From Faucicola osloensis_C (GTDB lineage: Bacteria; Pseudomonadota; Gammaproteobacteria; Pseudomonadales; Moraxellaceae): 64,000 nt of DNA. Numbering within the stretch: position 1 is the first letter of the stretch; every line of letters starts with the position of its first letter. The DNA is taken from NCBI GenBank assembly GCA_019353055.1, contig JABAHL010000001.1, positions 441,670-505,669 on the forward strand. The letters are read 5' to 3'. The position numbers were made by a program, and so were the translations under genes. Positions 27,986 to 37,232 of the stretch are shown here, piece by piece. Under the pieces are notes generated by a model. That model was given only the letters and a program-made list of their open reading frames with translations. It was not told where the DNA came from and made no database searches.

Positions 27986-29353
27986 ATGATAAAAAAATTA
28001 CTGATCGCCAATCGTGGTGAAATTGCGCTTCGCATTGTTCGCGCTTGTAAGCAGCTTGGCATCCAAACGGTGGGCGTCTACTCAACTGCAGATGACAACT
28101 TGATGCACCTTCGATTCGTTGACGAATCCATCTGTATTGGCAAGCCCAATGCCAGTCAAAGCTATCTCAATATCGATACTATCTTAACAGCCGCAGAAAT
28201 CTCTGGCGCTGATGCCATTCACCCAGGTTATGGGTTTTTATCTGAAAATGCTGAATTTGCCGAACGCGTGGAAGAGGCAGGGCTAACCTTCGTAGGTCCT
28301 GCGCCTGAGCACATTCGCTTAATGGGTAACAAAATATCGGCTATCAACGCCATGAAAAAAGCCGGTGTGCCTACCGTCCCTGGCTCAGTGGGCAGCGTCA
28401 CTCTGGCTAACGCTGAAGAACAAGCTAGAGCCATTGGTTTTCCTCTATTGATCAAGGCAGCAGCGGGTGGTGGTGGTCGTGGTATGCGCGTGGTTGAACG
28501 CCTTGAGCAGTTATTGTCTCAAGTGCAAGCCGCCAAACAAGAAGCCGAATTGTGGTTTGGGGATGATAGCGTCTATATGGAACGCTTTTTAAAAAACCCA
28601 CGCCATGTTGAAGTGCAAGTTTTAGGTGATGGCGAAGGCAATGCCATTCATTTATTTGATCGCGATTGCTCGCTACAACGTCGTCATCAAAAAGTGCTTG
28701 AAGAAGCGCCTGCCCCAGAGATTCCTGATGATATTAAAGAGCCCATTTTGCAAGCTTGCGTCCGGGCTTGTGAGCAAATTAACTATCGCGGTGCAGGGAC
28801 ATTTGAATTTTTATATGAAGACGAGCAATTTTTCTTTATTGAGATGAATACCCGCGTACAGGTTGAACATCCTGTCACCGAAATGATTACCGGCATTGAT
28901 GTAGTGGTTGAGCAGCTTAAAATCGCATCTGGCTATGGCTTATCGTACCGTCAAAACGAAATCGAAATTCGCGGTCATGCTATCGAGTGCCGTATCAATG
29001 CCGAAGATCCTGTGACTTTCATGCCCTCACCCGGTACGGTGACCCACTTTTTTATGCCAAATGGTAGCGGTGTACGTTTTGACTCGCACCTTTATCCCAA
29101 CTATGCCATCCCTACCTTTTATGACTCATTGATTGGCAAATTAATCTGTCATGGTCAAACCCGTGAACAAGCGATTGCCAAGCTTCGCCATGCCCTTGAC
29201 GAGCTGATTATCACCGGCATCAAAACCAATGTGCCATTGCATCGCGATGTGATTTTGAAAGACAAGGCATTTTGTAAACAAGCGCAAAACATTCATTATC
29301 TGGAAAAAAACTTATTATCCCAGTCAGAGACGCCAAAAACCGAAAAAGAATAA
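27986..29353 (+). CDS. accC: Biotin carboxylase AccC
   Basis: AccC (455 residues; E. coli 449) carboxylates the biotin of AccB using ATP and bicarbonate. Signatures: KKLLIANRGEIALRIVRAC, HPGYGFLSENAEFAE, the glycine-rich ATP loop AAAGGGGRGMRVV, EMNTRVQVEHPVTE and RINAEDP. It forms a two-gene operon with accB that ends at a bidirectional terminator facing ruvA. Confidence 0.97.
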   Translation: MIKKLLIANRGEIALRIVRACKQLGIQTVGVYSTADDNLMHLRFVDESICIGKPNASQSYLNIDTILTAAEISGADAIHPGYGFLSENAEFAERVEEAGLTFVGPAPEHIRLMGNKISAINAMKKAGVPTVPGSVGSVTLANAEEQARAIGFPLLIKAAAGGGGRGMRVVERLEQLLSQVQAAKQEAELWFGDDSVYMERFLKNPRHVEVQVLGDGEGNAIHLFDRDCSLQRRHQKVLEEAPAPEIPDDIKEPILQACVRACEQINYRGAGTFEFLYEDEQFFFIEMNTRVQVEHPVTEMITGIDVVVEQLKIASGYGLSYRQNEIEIRGHAIECRINAEDPVTFMPSPGTVTHFFMPNGSGVRFDSHLYPNYAIPTFYDSLIGKLICHGQTREQAIAKLRHALDELIITGIKTNVPLHRDVILKDKAFCKQAQNIHYLEKNLLSQSETPKTEKE

Positions 29354-29363
29354 AGTTAACGGT

Positions 29364-29397
29364 AAAAAAAAGAGGGTCATTTGAGCCTCTTTTTTTA
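29364..29397. terminator. Bidirectional terminator between accC and ruvA
   Basis: Eight A then GAGG, and CCTC then eight T, make a hairpin with U tracts on both strands between two convergent genes. Confidence 0.85.
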
Positions 29398-29404
29398 ACC
29401 AATT

Positions 29405-30025
29405 TTAACTCATCGCCAAATTTTTCAGAGATGCTTTCAGCAGATTTTGGGTGGTTAACGGTGAATCAATGGCAGATTTTGCCAGTTTTATCGCAGCTTG
29501 GGCTTCTTTATCGCGATAACCTAGTGCAATTAACCCCGCTTCGACTTCAGCAATAATAATGCCTTCATTGCCACTATCGGTCTCTAGGGGCAATGAAGGT
29601 GCAAAACCTGACGTATCACCTAAGTGTTTGATTTTGTCTTTTAATTCAACGATCAATCGCTGTGCGGTTTTTTTGCCAACCCCTGGGATACGCGTCAATG
29701 CCAGCTCATCATTGTTCATCACAAACTGGTGCAACTCCTCCACCGTTACGGTTGACATCATTGCCAACGCCATCTTTGCCCCAACCCCATTGACTTTAAG
29801 CAACAGTCTAAACACTTCCCGATCGCTATGGCTTAAGAACCCAAATAACAACTGAGCATCCTCGCGTACCAAAAAATGCGTCCATAAGGTGACAGACTGA
29901 TTTAATTGCACTTGGCAAAATGCATTGAGCGGCATCTCAATTTCATACCCAACGCCCGCTGTGGTCATCACCACTACCGTAGGTGCCATTAGATGATGCA
30001 CTTGCCCTTGAATTAATCCTATCAT
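29405..30025 (-). CDS. ruvA: Holliday junction helicase subunit RuvA
   Basis: RuvA (206 residues) binds four-way DNA junctions and loads the RuvB motor during recombination. Domain I starts MIGLIQGQV; domain II has helix-hairpin-helix motifs LLKVNGVGAKMALAMM and LTRIPGVGKKTAQRLIVELK; the C-terminal domain III contacts RuvB (LIALGYRDKEAQAAI). ruvC and ruvB are not in the window, so the usual ruvC-ruvA-ruvB cluster is split. Confidence 0.96.
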   Translation of the reverse strand: MIGLIQGQVHHLMAPTVVVMTTAGVGYEIEMPLNAFCQVQLNQSVTLWTHFLVREDAQLLFGFLSHSDREVFRLLLKVNGVGAKMALAMMSTVTVEELHQFVMNNDELALTRIPGVGKKTAQRLIVELKDKIKHLGDTSGFAPSLPLETDSGNEGIIIAEVEAGLIALGYRDKEAQAAIKLAKSAIDSPLTTQNLLKASLKNLAMS

Positions 30026-30056
30026 TGATGACTCACTACAAATAATTTAATCCAAT

Positions 30057-30087
30057 AAAAAAGTGGGCAACCTCAGTCAACCCACTT
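30057..30087 (-). terminator. Terminator of fba
   Basis: On the minus strand AAGTGGGTT and its complement TTGCCCACTT surround a short loop and are followed by T residues, about 47 nt past the fba stop. Confidence 0.75.
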
Positions 30088-30133
30088 GAATGTCATGCTT
30101 TTTAGTCATTTGCTAAAACTTTAGTTCTAGTGT

Positions 30134-31171
30134 TTAGTTATAGAAATTAACCATTTTTTCTAGACTAATTGGGCGAATTTTATCCGCATTACCCGCTGTA
30201 CCAAAAGCAGTATAGCGATCGATACAAACCGCTTTCATGGCATCGATGGTTTTGGCAAAATATTTGCGTGGGTCAAATTCTGCTGGGTTTTCAGCGAGGA
30301 ATTTGCGAATGGCACCGGTTGATGCCAAACGTAAATCGGTGTCAATATTGACTTTACGTACACCATGTTTGATGGCTTCTACGATTTGCTCAACTGGCAC
30401 ACCGTAGGTTTCACCGATATTGCCGCCATTTTCATTAATCACTTTGAGCCATTCTTGTGGCACACTTGAAGAGCCGTGCATCACAAGATGAGTATTTGGA
30501 ATACGGGCATGAATTTCTTTGATACGCGCAATCGATAAGATATCATCGGTAGGTGGTCGGGTAAATTTATACGCCCCATGGCTAGTACCGACTGCAATCG
30601 CTAGTGCATCAACATGGGTATCGTTAACAAATTGCTCAGCTTCATCAGCACTGGTTAACAGCTGTGAGTGGTCAAGTTTACCTTCCGCCCCTACGCCATC
30701 TTCTTCGCCAGCCATACCCGTTTCAAGGCTACCTAAAACGCCAATTTCACCTTCTACTGAAACGCCACAAGCATGAGAGAGTTTTACCACTTCACGCGTC
30801 ACTGCCACATTATAATCATAGTCTGCAGGGGTTTTACCATCACTCTTTAACGAGCCATCCATCATCACCGATGAAAAACCCAATTGGATTGACCGCTGGC
30901 AAACCTCTGGACTGGTACCATGGTCTTGGTGCATAACCACGGGAATATGTGGCCACTCTTCAATGGCAGACAAAATAAGATGGCGTAAAAATGGGGCACC
31001 TGCGTATTTGCGTGCGCCTGCCGATGCTTGCACAATCACAGGTGAATTGGTTTCATCGGCTGCCATCATAATGGCACGCATTTGCTCTAAGTTATTGACG
31101 TTAAATGCAGGAACACCATAGTTGTTTTCTGCTGCATGGTCTAAAAGCTGACGCAAAGAAATCAAAGCCAT
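30134..31171 (-). CDS. fba: Fructose-bisphosphate aldolase, class II (Calvin-type)
   Basis: The zinc-dependent aldolase (345 residues) splits or joins fructose 1,6-bisphosphate in glycolysis and gluconeogenesis. Visible: NYGVPAFNVNNLEQ, the zinc region VMHQDHGTSP, GSLKSDGKTPADYDYN, and VRKVNIDTDLRLA. Length and the SVPQEW segment place it in the CbbA/Calvin-cycle subgroup found in Pseudomonas, not the FbaA subgroup (about 359). It is downstream of a lipoprotein gene and pgk on the minus strand. Confidence 0.95.
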   Translation of the reverse strand: MALISLRQLLDHAAENNYGVPAFNVNNLEQMRAIMMAADETNSPVIVQASAGARKYAGAPFLRHLILSAIEEWPHIPVVMHQDHGTSPEVCQRSIQLGFSSVMMDGSLKSDGKTPADYDYNVAVTREVVKLSHACGVSVEGEIGVLGSLETGMAGEEDGVGAEGKLDHSQLLTSADEAEQFVNDTHVDALAIAVGTSHGAYKFTRPPTDDILSIARIKEIHARIPNTHLVMHGSSSVPQEWLKVINENGGNIGETYGVPVEQIVEAIKHGVRKVNIDTDLRLASTGAIRKFLAENPAEFDPRKYFAKTIDAMKAVCIDRYTAFGTAGNADKIRPISLEKMVNFYN

Positions 31172-31333
31172 ATTACTTTCTCTTGGTAAAGTTAATAATC
31201 AATTGAAAATTTTAGAAAAATTGAATTTTGCCGTGTTGGACAAGGCTTGAGTATAACAGAAGTGCATTATAATTTGAATTCAAAAAAAATAACTTTGAAA
31301 TGATTGATATTATGGCAAAATAGCTAACCCAAT

Positions 31334-31366
31334 AAAAAGCCCCAAAATGATTTTGGGGCTTTTTTA
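31334..31366. terminator. Terminator between the Ala-rich lipoprotein gene and fba
   Basis: AAAAAGCCCCAAAA and TTTTGGGGCTTTTT form a perfect 14-bp stem with a 3-nt loop. It should end the lipoprotein transcript on the minus strand, so fba needs its own promoter. Confidence 0.88.
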
Positions 31367-31381
31367 GGCTGAATACTAAAA

Positions 31382-31786
31382 TTAGTATTTTTGTTTTTCT
31401 GGTACCGTGGTTTGGATATCAGTGTTGCTATTTGCTGCATCGTTTTTAACTGCTTCTGCACCTTGTGCTACATTGGCTGCACCAGTCGCTACAGCAGATG
31501 CTACGTTTGCGGTGGCTTGCGCGGCACCATTGGCAACAGCTTCAGTTGCGTTGATTGCTGCGCCTTGGACAACCGCAGCACCTGTAGTGGCAGCACTAGC
31601 AACTGCCTCACCTGCATTTGCTGTTACACTGGCGGCACTTGCAGTCGCGTCTTTAATGTCTTGACCCGCTGCGCTTGCTGCAGCTTCAGGTTGACCGTTA
31701 GCTGCGGCTTCTTCGGTTTTTTTACTACATGCAGTAATTGATAAAGTGGCTAATAAAGTTGCCAATACTAAATTACGTTTTAACAT
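31382..31786 (-). CDS. Ala-rich small lipoprotein
   Basis: A 134-residue product with a lipoprotein signal (LVLATLLATLSITAC; lipidated cysteine at residue 20). The mature part is very rich in Ala, Val, Thr and Gly with a near-regular spacing of small residues, as in an amphipathic helix or collagen-like rod; it recalls Lpp-type or late-embryogenesis-like proteins, but no family was recognised. AAGGAA precedes the ATG. It sits between pgk and fba, flanked by its own terminator. The complementary strand has long open frames because of the biased composition; these are not genes. Confidence 0.7.
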   Translation of the reverse strand: MLKRNLVLATLLATLSITACSKKTEEAAANGQPEAAASAAGQDIKDATASAASVTANAGEAVASAATTGAAVVQGAAINATEAVANGAAQATANVASAVATGAANVAQGAEAVKNDAANSNTDIQTTVPEKQKY

Positions 31787-31961
31787 ATTAATTCCTTAAA
31801 CGCCAAACATATGGGTATACATACTTGTATAATATCTTATCTGCAATATATTTTTAGTGCAATTAATTACAATGTTTACCATACAAATATTAACTTAACA
31901 TTACATTAATTCGGCGATAGTAAGTTTATACCGCTGAATTAATGATAACGATTGGTAGCAT

Positions 31962-33152
31962 TTAGGAACGTTGACTCAGTGCATGCACGGCAGGTAGGGT
32001 TTTGCCTTCCACAAATTCTAAGAACGCCCCGCCTCCTGTTGATGTGTAGCTTACTTTATCGGCGACCTTGTATTTATCAATCGCAGCGAGCGTATCACCA
32101 CCACCTGCAATGCTAAAGCCTGCACTTGCTGCGACTGCTTCACTAACGATTTTAGTACCTTCACCAAATTTATCGACTTCAAATACGCCTACGGGACCAT
32201 TCCATAAGATGGTTTTGGCATTTTTAATCGCATCGGCAAGTTTCGCCGCACTGCTTGCACTAATATCTAAAATCATTTCATCATCAGCAATGGTATCGAC
32301 CGATTTGGTTACCGCATCGGCAGATTCTAGCGAGCCCAAAAAATCATCAAAATCAATCTGTGATTTTTTGGCGACGACCACTTCGTCAGGTAGTAATACA
32401 TGGGTCTCTTGCATAATGCTTTTCGCCGTTTCCACCATGTCGGCTTCATATAGGGATGCACCGACATTGGCACCCTTGGCTGCCAAGAATGTATTGGCAA
32501 TACCACCACCGACAATGATTTGGTCACAGATTTTTGCCAATGATTTAAGCACATCTAACTTCGTAGAAACTTTCGAGCCACCAACAATCGCAAGCATGGG
32601 CTTGGCTGGGTTATCTAAAGCTTTGGCTAATGCATCAAGTTCTGCCGCTAACAATGGACCTGCACAAGCAGTCTTTGCTTTGGCAATAACGCCTTCTGTT
32701 GACGCTTCGGCACGGTGAGCCGTACCAAAAGCATCCATCACAAATACATCACATAAAGCGGCATAGCGTTCAGATAAAGCGGCATCGTTTTTCTTCTCAC
32801 CCGCATTAAAACGTACATTTTCCAGTAGCACAACTTCACCTGGGGCTACTGTCACATTATTTTGGGCGTAATCGGTCACTAATTTGACAGGTTTGCCCAA
32901 AGCATCGCCCAAATAATCTGCGACTGGCTGCAATGAATATTTGGCTTCAGGGTTTGATGGGTCTGGGCGACCTAGATGCGAACACACGATAACCGCTGCG
33001 CCTTTATCTAAAGCCAACTGAATAGTGGGCAAGCTTGCTTTTAAGCGGGCATCATTGGCAATTTTGCCATCTTTTAACGGTACATTCAAATCTTCGCGGA
33101 TTAAAACTGTTTTGTCAGAAACATCAATATCGTTTAAACGAGCAAATTGCAT
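31962..33152 (-). CDS. pgk: Phosphoglycerate kinase
   Basis: Pgk (396 residues) makes ATP from 1,3-bisphosphoglycerate in glycolysis. The N-terminal substrate domain has LIREDLNVPLKDGKI and VVLLENVRFNAGE; the C-terminal nucleotide domain has the GGSKVSTKLDVL loop and SIAGGGDTLAAI. Length is typical. GAGG lies before the ATG. A perfect 16-nt dyad 54 nt upstream of the start may be an operator. The epd gene that often precedes pgk is missing. Confidence 0.96.
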   Translation of the reverse strand: MQFARLNDIDVSDKTVLIREDLNVPLKDGKIANDARLKASLPTIQLALDKGAAVIVCSHLGRPDPSNPEAKYSLQPVADYLGDALGKPVKLVTDYAQNNVTVAPGEVVLLENVRFNAGEKKNDAALSERYAALCDVFVMDAFGTAHRAEASTEGVIAKAKTACAGPLLAAELDALAKALDNPAKPMLAIVGGSKVSTKLDVLKSLAKICDQIIVGGGIANTFLAAKGANVGASLYEADMVETAKSIMQETHVLLPDEVVVAKKSQIDFDDFLGSLESADAVTKSVDTIADDEMILDISASSAAKLADAIKNAKTILWNGPVGVFEVDKFGEGTKIVSEAVAASAGFSIAGGGDTLAAIDKYKVADKVSYTSTGGGAFLEFVEGKTLPAVHALSQRS

Positions 33153-33205
33153 GGATTAACCTCTAAGTTAATAACAGGATGGTGACCCGTAGGGGTTGAT
33201 AAAAC

Positions 33206-33221
33206 GTTGTCACATGACAAC
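33206..33221. promoter_or_regulatory. Dyad operator candidate upstream of pgk
   Basis: GTTGTCACATGACAAC is a perfect inverted repeat (7-bp arms, 2-nt centre), in the 278-nt gap between the divergent pgk and dksA-like genes. The regulator is unknown. Confidence 0.5.
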
Positions 33222-33430
33222 AAAAATTGAATAAAAAAATAAGCGTAGATTAGCATATTTTGAATATTTTTAACATTATTGGTGCTATCAACTAACGCCA
33301 CGCAAGGTGATAACACGGTATGACTACTATATTACTACTTTATTAAGAAGGGTCTTAATGATAAGCTTATAAGAACAAAAACATGAATGCAGCACTGCGT
33401 TCAATATCTTATTCTAAAATTGGAGTATTT

Positions 33431-33757
33431 ATGGTTGACCTTGACAAAGCAAAACAACGATTACTTGACCTAAAACAAGAATACCAAACTCGCGTGCATA
33501 AAATCCAACATGATATGCAAAATCCTGATACGGATATGACCCAAGATTGGGACGACCAAGCGGTGATTAATGAGCAAAACGATGTACGTAAAAACTTACT
33601 AGTCGAAGCCCAGCACAACCTTGAATTGGTGAATAATGCCTTACTGCGTATCGAAAATGGGACTTACGGTATTTGCACCGTCAGCGGTGAAGAAATCGAG
33701 CCCGCACGTCTGGAAGCCGTACCCTTTGCCACCACCTGTATGAAACACGCTAAATAG
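33431..33757 (+). CDS. TraR/DksA family protein with degenerate zinc finger
   Basis: The 108-residue protein has an N-terminal coiled-coil hairpin and a C-terminal DksA-like motif. Two cysteines remain (GTYGICTVSGEE and TTCMKHA), with Ser and His where DksA has its other cysteines, so it resembles the short TraR/YocK/YteA-type members more than DksA itself. Such proteins enter the RNA polymerase secondary channel; that role is inferred here. The ATG at 33431 is supported by GGAG at 33422-33425; an upstream ATG at 33383 is less likely. It is divergent from pgk. Confidence 0.8.
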   Translation: MVDLDKAKQRLLDLKQEYQTRVHKIQHDMQNPDTDMTQDWDDQAVINEQNDVRKNLLVEAQHNLELVNNALLRIENGTYGICTVSGEEIEPARLEAVPFATTCMKHAK

Positions 33758-33814
33758 CTTATAAAACACATCAAATAGCTGGTTTTGGTAGTTTTGTGCC
33801 CATAAAAAAGCAAG

Positions 33815-33848
33815 AAAAAAAGCAAGGACAGTTATCCTTGCTTTTTTT
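33815..33848. terminator. Bidirectional terminator between the DksA-like and D,D-peptidase genes
   Basis: Seven A with GCAAGGA pairs perfectly with TCCTTGC and seven T across a 6-nt loop. Confidence 0.9.
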
Positions 33849-33878
33849 CAGAAAATAAATCAGTAAATTGCGACTTTT

Positions 33879-34913
33879 TTAGGTGAATCGGCGCATGCTT
33901 AAATTAGCAATAATGTTTTCTGCATCGTTCCAGCGGGTTTTTGAATCACTTGCACCGAGTAATACGACAATGGCTGGACGATTACCCACATTGGTTTCAA
34001 ATAGTACGCAGTTGCCTGCTTCACGAATATACCCTGTTTTTGACAAACCAATATTATATAACCCATCCCGCACCATATAATTGGTACTGCGAGCGGCTAC
34101 GGTTCGAAACCCCGAATTGATATTATATACACCGAATTGGCGGCTAGGCGTAGTACTAAACTGGGTGACTAAGTTCATCTTTTGTGCATAACGGGCAAGA
34201 ATTGCCAAGTCACGCGGTGATGCCACATTACGAGAGTCTAGACCTGATGGGTCATAAAAACGGGTTTGGGTCATCCCCAATTCACGCGCTTTTTGGTTCA
34301 TACGGCTGATGAAATTGTCATAGCCCATAGGGTCAGTACGTGCTAATGCTTTAGCCGCGGGATTTTCTGATTTCATCATCATCATCAGTAGCATTTCAGC
34401 ACGATTAAGCTGATCGCCAACTTTTAGACGGTCACTACCCGATTGTTTTGGGGTTTTGAAATCTAAGGGACTAATCGTCAATGTTTCGCTCATGTTAGCG
34501 CCTGATTCCGCTACCACCACAGCTGTCATCAATTTACTGATTGAGGCAATCGGACGGGCGATATCAGCATTTTTTTCATAAATGGTATTGCCCGTTAACG
34601 CATCCACTACCAAAGCACCTTTGGAATTGGCAAAATAGCTGCCCGAAGCCCGTGTGCTATCTTGAGACCATGCAGGATTGTAGCTTTCATCCTCACTGTA
34701 TGCATTGTTATAGGTATTATAATTACCGCTATTAAAACTTGTCGTCTGTGGCGTGCTGTTATACATGATAGCACGGGCTTTATCTAAACTACCCTGACCG
34801 CCCCAACTAACTTTAGCTTGGCTACCTGTCTGCATATTTAATTCAGCATTACTTTGTACGCCAACCAGTGCAATGACAGCACCTAACAACGTTTTCTTTA
34901 ACAATGTTTTCAT
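33879..34913 (-). CDS. Penicillin-binding D-alanyl-D-alanine endo/carboxypeptidase (S11)
   Basis: A periplasmic peptidoglycan peptidase of 344 residues, close to PbpG (PBP7) and DacA types. A signal peptide (about 1-22) precedes the S11 peptidase domain: catalytic SISKLM (SxxK), MMKSENPAAKAL (SxN) and KTGYIREAGNC (KTG). The ATG at 34913 starts the signal peptide. The order of motifs and size suggest PBP7-like endopeptidase, but a carboxypeptidase cannot be excluded. No neighbours of related function on the same transcript. Confidence 0.88.
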   Translation of the reverse strand: MKTLLKKTLLGAVIALVGVQSNAELNMQTGSQAKVSWGGQGSLDKARAIMYNSTPQTTSFNSGNYNTYNNAYSEDESYNPAWSQDSTRASGSYFANSKGALVVDALTGNTIYEKNADIARPIASISKLMTAVVVAESGANMSETLTISPLDFKTPKQSGSDRLKVGDQLNRAEMLLMMMMKSENPAAKALARTDPMGYDNFISRMNQKARELGMTQTRFYDPSGLDSRNVASPRDLAILARYAQKMNLVTQFSTTPSRQFGVYNINSGFRTVAARSTNYMVRDGLYNIGLSKTGYIREAGNCVLFETNVGNRPAIVVLLGASDSKTRWNDAENIIANLSMRRFT

Positions 34914-35216
34914 TTCAACACTCTCAATCAAATCATGGTTAACTTGCTGTTGGATAAAGCATACAGTTACCAAAACTACCAATATATTTACGAAAAACAG
35001 ATAAACAACGATACCTTAAGCCTAATAGCCATTCAAATCAAGCCATTAAAAGTTACAAAATCTAACAAGAATAACGGATTGATTACGCAAGACTGACTTA
35101 AATTTACGATGCGTAGTTTAGCACAGTACAAATGTTACGCATGCAAAAAAATAAAAAAACCGTTTAGCTAATACAATAATAAAACCATAAGTAACAATAG
35201 GTTAAGATATCCTTTT
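34914..35216. other. Intergenic region, no gene seen
   Basis: This AT-rich stretch between the D,D-peptidase gene and the glnS terminator holds the former's promoter. Apart from a 7-bp inverted pair (ATGCGTA near 35108 and TTACGCAT near 35134) nothing was recognised. Confidence 0.4.
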
Positions 35217-35247
35217 ACAAAAAAAGCTGACATATTGCTATGCAGCT
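35217..35247 (-). terminator. Terminator of glnS
   Basis: On the minus strand AGCTGCATA and TATGTCAGCT form a bulged 9-bp stem followed by seven T, 22 nt past the glnS stop. Confidence 0.75.
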
Positions 35248-35268
35248 AATTTTTAAGTTAAAGATGAT

Positions 35269-37020
35269 TTATGGTTTGAAACTGTCTTTTAAGGTCACAA
35301 TACGGTTAAACACCAAATGATCTAGTGAATAATCTTTACTGTCTGCCACAAAAAACCCTTCGCGTTCAAATTGGAACCGCTCGCCTGCATTGACTTGTGA
35401 TAAAGAAGGCTCGACAATGGCATCTACTTCACGTAGCGAATTAGGGTTAATCTCTGCGGCTAAATTATTGATGTCAATTTTGGCAGGGTCTTCTTGGGTG
35501 AACAGCTGCTCATACAGACGCACCTTCGCAGGTACACCTAGACTGGCTGACACCCAATGTATCACACCTTTAACCTTACGACCTTCTGGATTGTTGCCCA
35601 ACGTTTTTGGGTCAATAGTTGCTGTCAACCCCACCACTTCGCCATTGTCATCGGTGATGTGCTCGTCAATCTTTAGCACATAACTATTGCGTAAGCGGAT
35701 TTCTGGGTTTTGCGGTGACAAGCGTTTATAGCGTTCAGGCGGCGTGATTTCAAAATCCCCTTTATCAATATAAATTTCTTTGGTAAAGGGAATGTTACGC
35801 ATACCTTGGCTGTCATCATGGCTATTTTTAGGCTGGGTCAACCATAAAACCCCATTGTCGAATTTAGTTTTTACACTGTCTTTTTTGAGTGTTTCAACAT
35901 TGGCGACGGCTTCATCAAAATTGGTAATGGTCACTTTTAGTGGGCTTAATACCGCCATGGCACGATTCACATGCTCTAATGAGTTACGGATACTAAATTC
36001 TAGTAAGCCAAAATCCACCACACCGTCTGACTTGCTGACGCCTACACGGTCACAAAAATCCCGTAACCCTTCAGGAGTATAACCACGGCGGCGCATACCG
36101 GCAATCGTCGGCATACGCGGATCGTCCCAACCACTCACCAAGTCATCTTCGACCAGTTTTTTGAGTTTGCGTTTACTGGTCAAAATATGGTTTACGTTGA
36201 GGCGGGCAAATTCATATTGGTGTGGTTCTTTGTCAAAGCCCACTTTATCTACCACCCAGTCATAAAACGGACGGTGGTCTTCAAATTCCAGGGTGCAAAT
36301 CGAATGGGTAATACCTTCGATTGCATCTGACAACGGGTGAGCATAATCGTACATGGGATAAATGCACCAATCATCGCCTGTTTGGTGATGCGCTTGGTGC
36401 ATGACACGATACAAAATTGGATCGCGCATATTCATATTGGGGCTTGCCATGTCGATTTTGGCACGAAGCACCGCTTCACCATTGCCATATTTGCCAAGTT
36501 TCATATCGTCAAAGCGCTGCAAATTCTCTTCAACACTGGCATCACGATAAGGTGAATTTTTACCTGCTTGACCAAAATTGCCGCGATTTTCACGAATATC
36601 CTCAGGACTTTGCAAATCAACATAGGCATCACCTTGTTTGATTAATTTCACCGCCCAATCATATAACTGACCAAAATAACTGGACGCATAACGCGCCTCG
36701 CCTGCCCAATCAAAACCGAGCCATTTGACATCATCTTTGATATTATCGACAAACTCCTGATCTTCAGCATCAGGATTGGTGTCATCAAACCGTAGGTTAC
36801 ATAGCCCCGCAAACTCCTTGGCAAGCCCAAAGTTGAGACAAATAGATTTGACATGACCCAAATGTAAGTAGCCATTGGGCTCAGGTGGAAAACGGGTCAC
36901 AATCTGGCTATATTTTTGCGAAGCAAGGTCATCGCGTACGATCGCACGGATAAAGTCATTTTTTTCACTATTGGCTGCTGTATCGTCGGTTTTTGTACTT
37001 TTGTCGGTCGTCGCCGTCAT
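35269..37020 (-). CDS. glnS: Glutaminyl-tRNA synthetase
   Basis: GlnS (583 residues) charges tRNA(Gln) with glutamine. The class I motifs are clear: HIGH-equivalent FPPEPNGYLHLGHVKSIC near residue 45 and KMSKS-equivalent LTSKRKLKKLVE near 280, with the Gln-type segment RFDDTNPDAEDQEFVD. It is slightly longer than E. coli GlnS (554). Its presence implies direct glutaminylation. ppiB and lpxH diverge from it. Confidence 0.97.
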   Translation of the reverse strand: MTATTDKSTKTDDTAANSEKNDFIRAIVRDDLASQKYSQIVTRFPPEPNGYLHLGHVKSICLNFGLAKEFAGLCNLRFDDTNPDAEDQEFVDNIKDDVKWLGFDWAGEARYASSYFGQLYDWAVKLIKQGDAYVDLQSPEDIRENRGNFGQAGKNSPYRDASVEENLQRFDDMKLGKYGNGEAVLRAKIDMASPNMNMRDPILYRVMHQAHHQTGDDWCIYPMYDYAHPLSDAIEGITHSICTLEFEDHRPFYDWVVDKVGFDKEPHQYEFARLNVNHILTSKRKLKKLVEDDLVSGWDDPRMPTIAGMRRRGYTPEGLRDFCDRVGVSKSDGVVDFGLLEFSIRNSLEHVNRAMAVLSPLKVTITNFDEAVANVETLKKDSVKTKFDNGVLWLTQPKNSHDDSQGMRNIPFTKEIYIDKGDFEITPPERYKRLSPQNPEIRLRNSYVLKIDEHITDDNGEVVGLTATIDPKTLGNNPEGRKVKGVIHWVSASLGVPAKVRLYEQLFTQEDPAKIDINNLAAEINPNSLREVDAIVEPSLSQVNAGERFQFEREGFFVADSKDYSLDHLVFNRIVTLKDSFKP

Positions 37021-37232
37021 TTGGTTGCCCCTTACCTATTACAAAAATGGTGAACTAATCTGCCATTCTAGCAGTTTTTTGACATTGAAAAAACTTAAAT
37101 GAATTTAATTGAAACATTTAATTTTGCCAACTTTGCAAACTAAATACTGACTTTTGGATTGAAAATCGCTAGGATAGCCACAACAATTGCAAGATAAGTT
37201 TTTTTAACCATAAAAACCATTAGGAGCACACA

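Noticed and set aside
31391..31741. Cys-rich and Ala-rich open frames opposite the Ala-rich lipoprotein
   Set aside because: They arise from the repetitive GCN codons of the lipoprotein gene, which has the signal peptide, lipobox and binding site.
32068..32718. Open frame of 216 codons opposite pgk
   Set aside because: It is the complement of a well-conserved gene, has no ribosome binding site and shows no family pattern. Biased codon use in pgk leaves the opposite frame open.
34094..34112. Sequence like a tRNA T-loop (GGTTCGAAAC)
   Set aside because: It lies inside the D,D-peptidase coding sequence and no acceptor, D or anticodon stems can be drawn around it.
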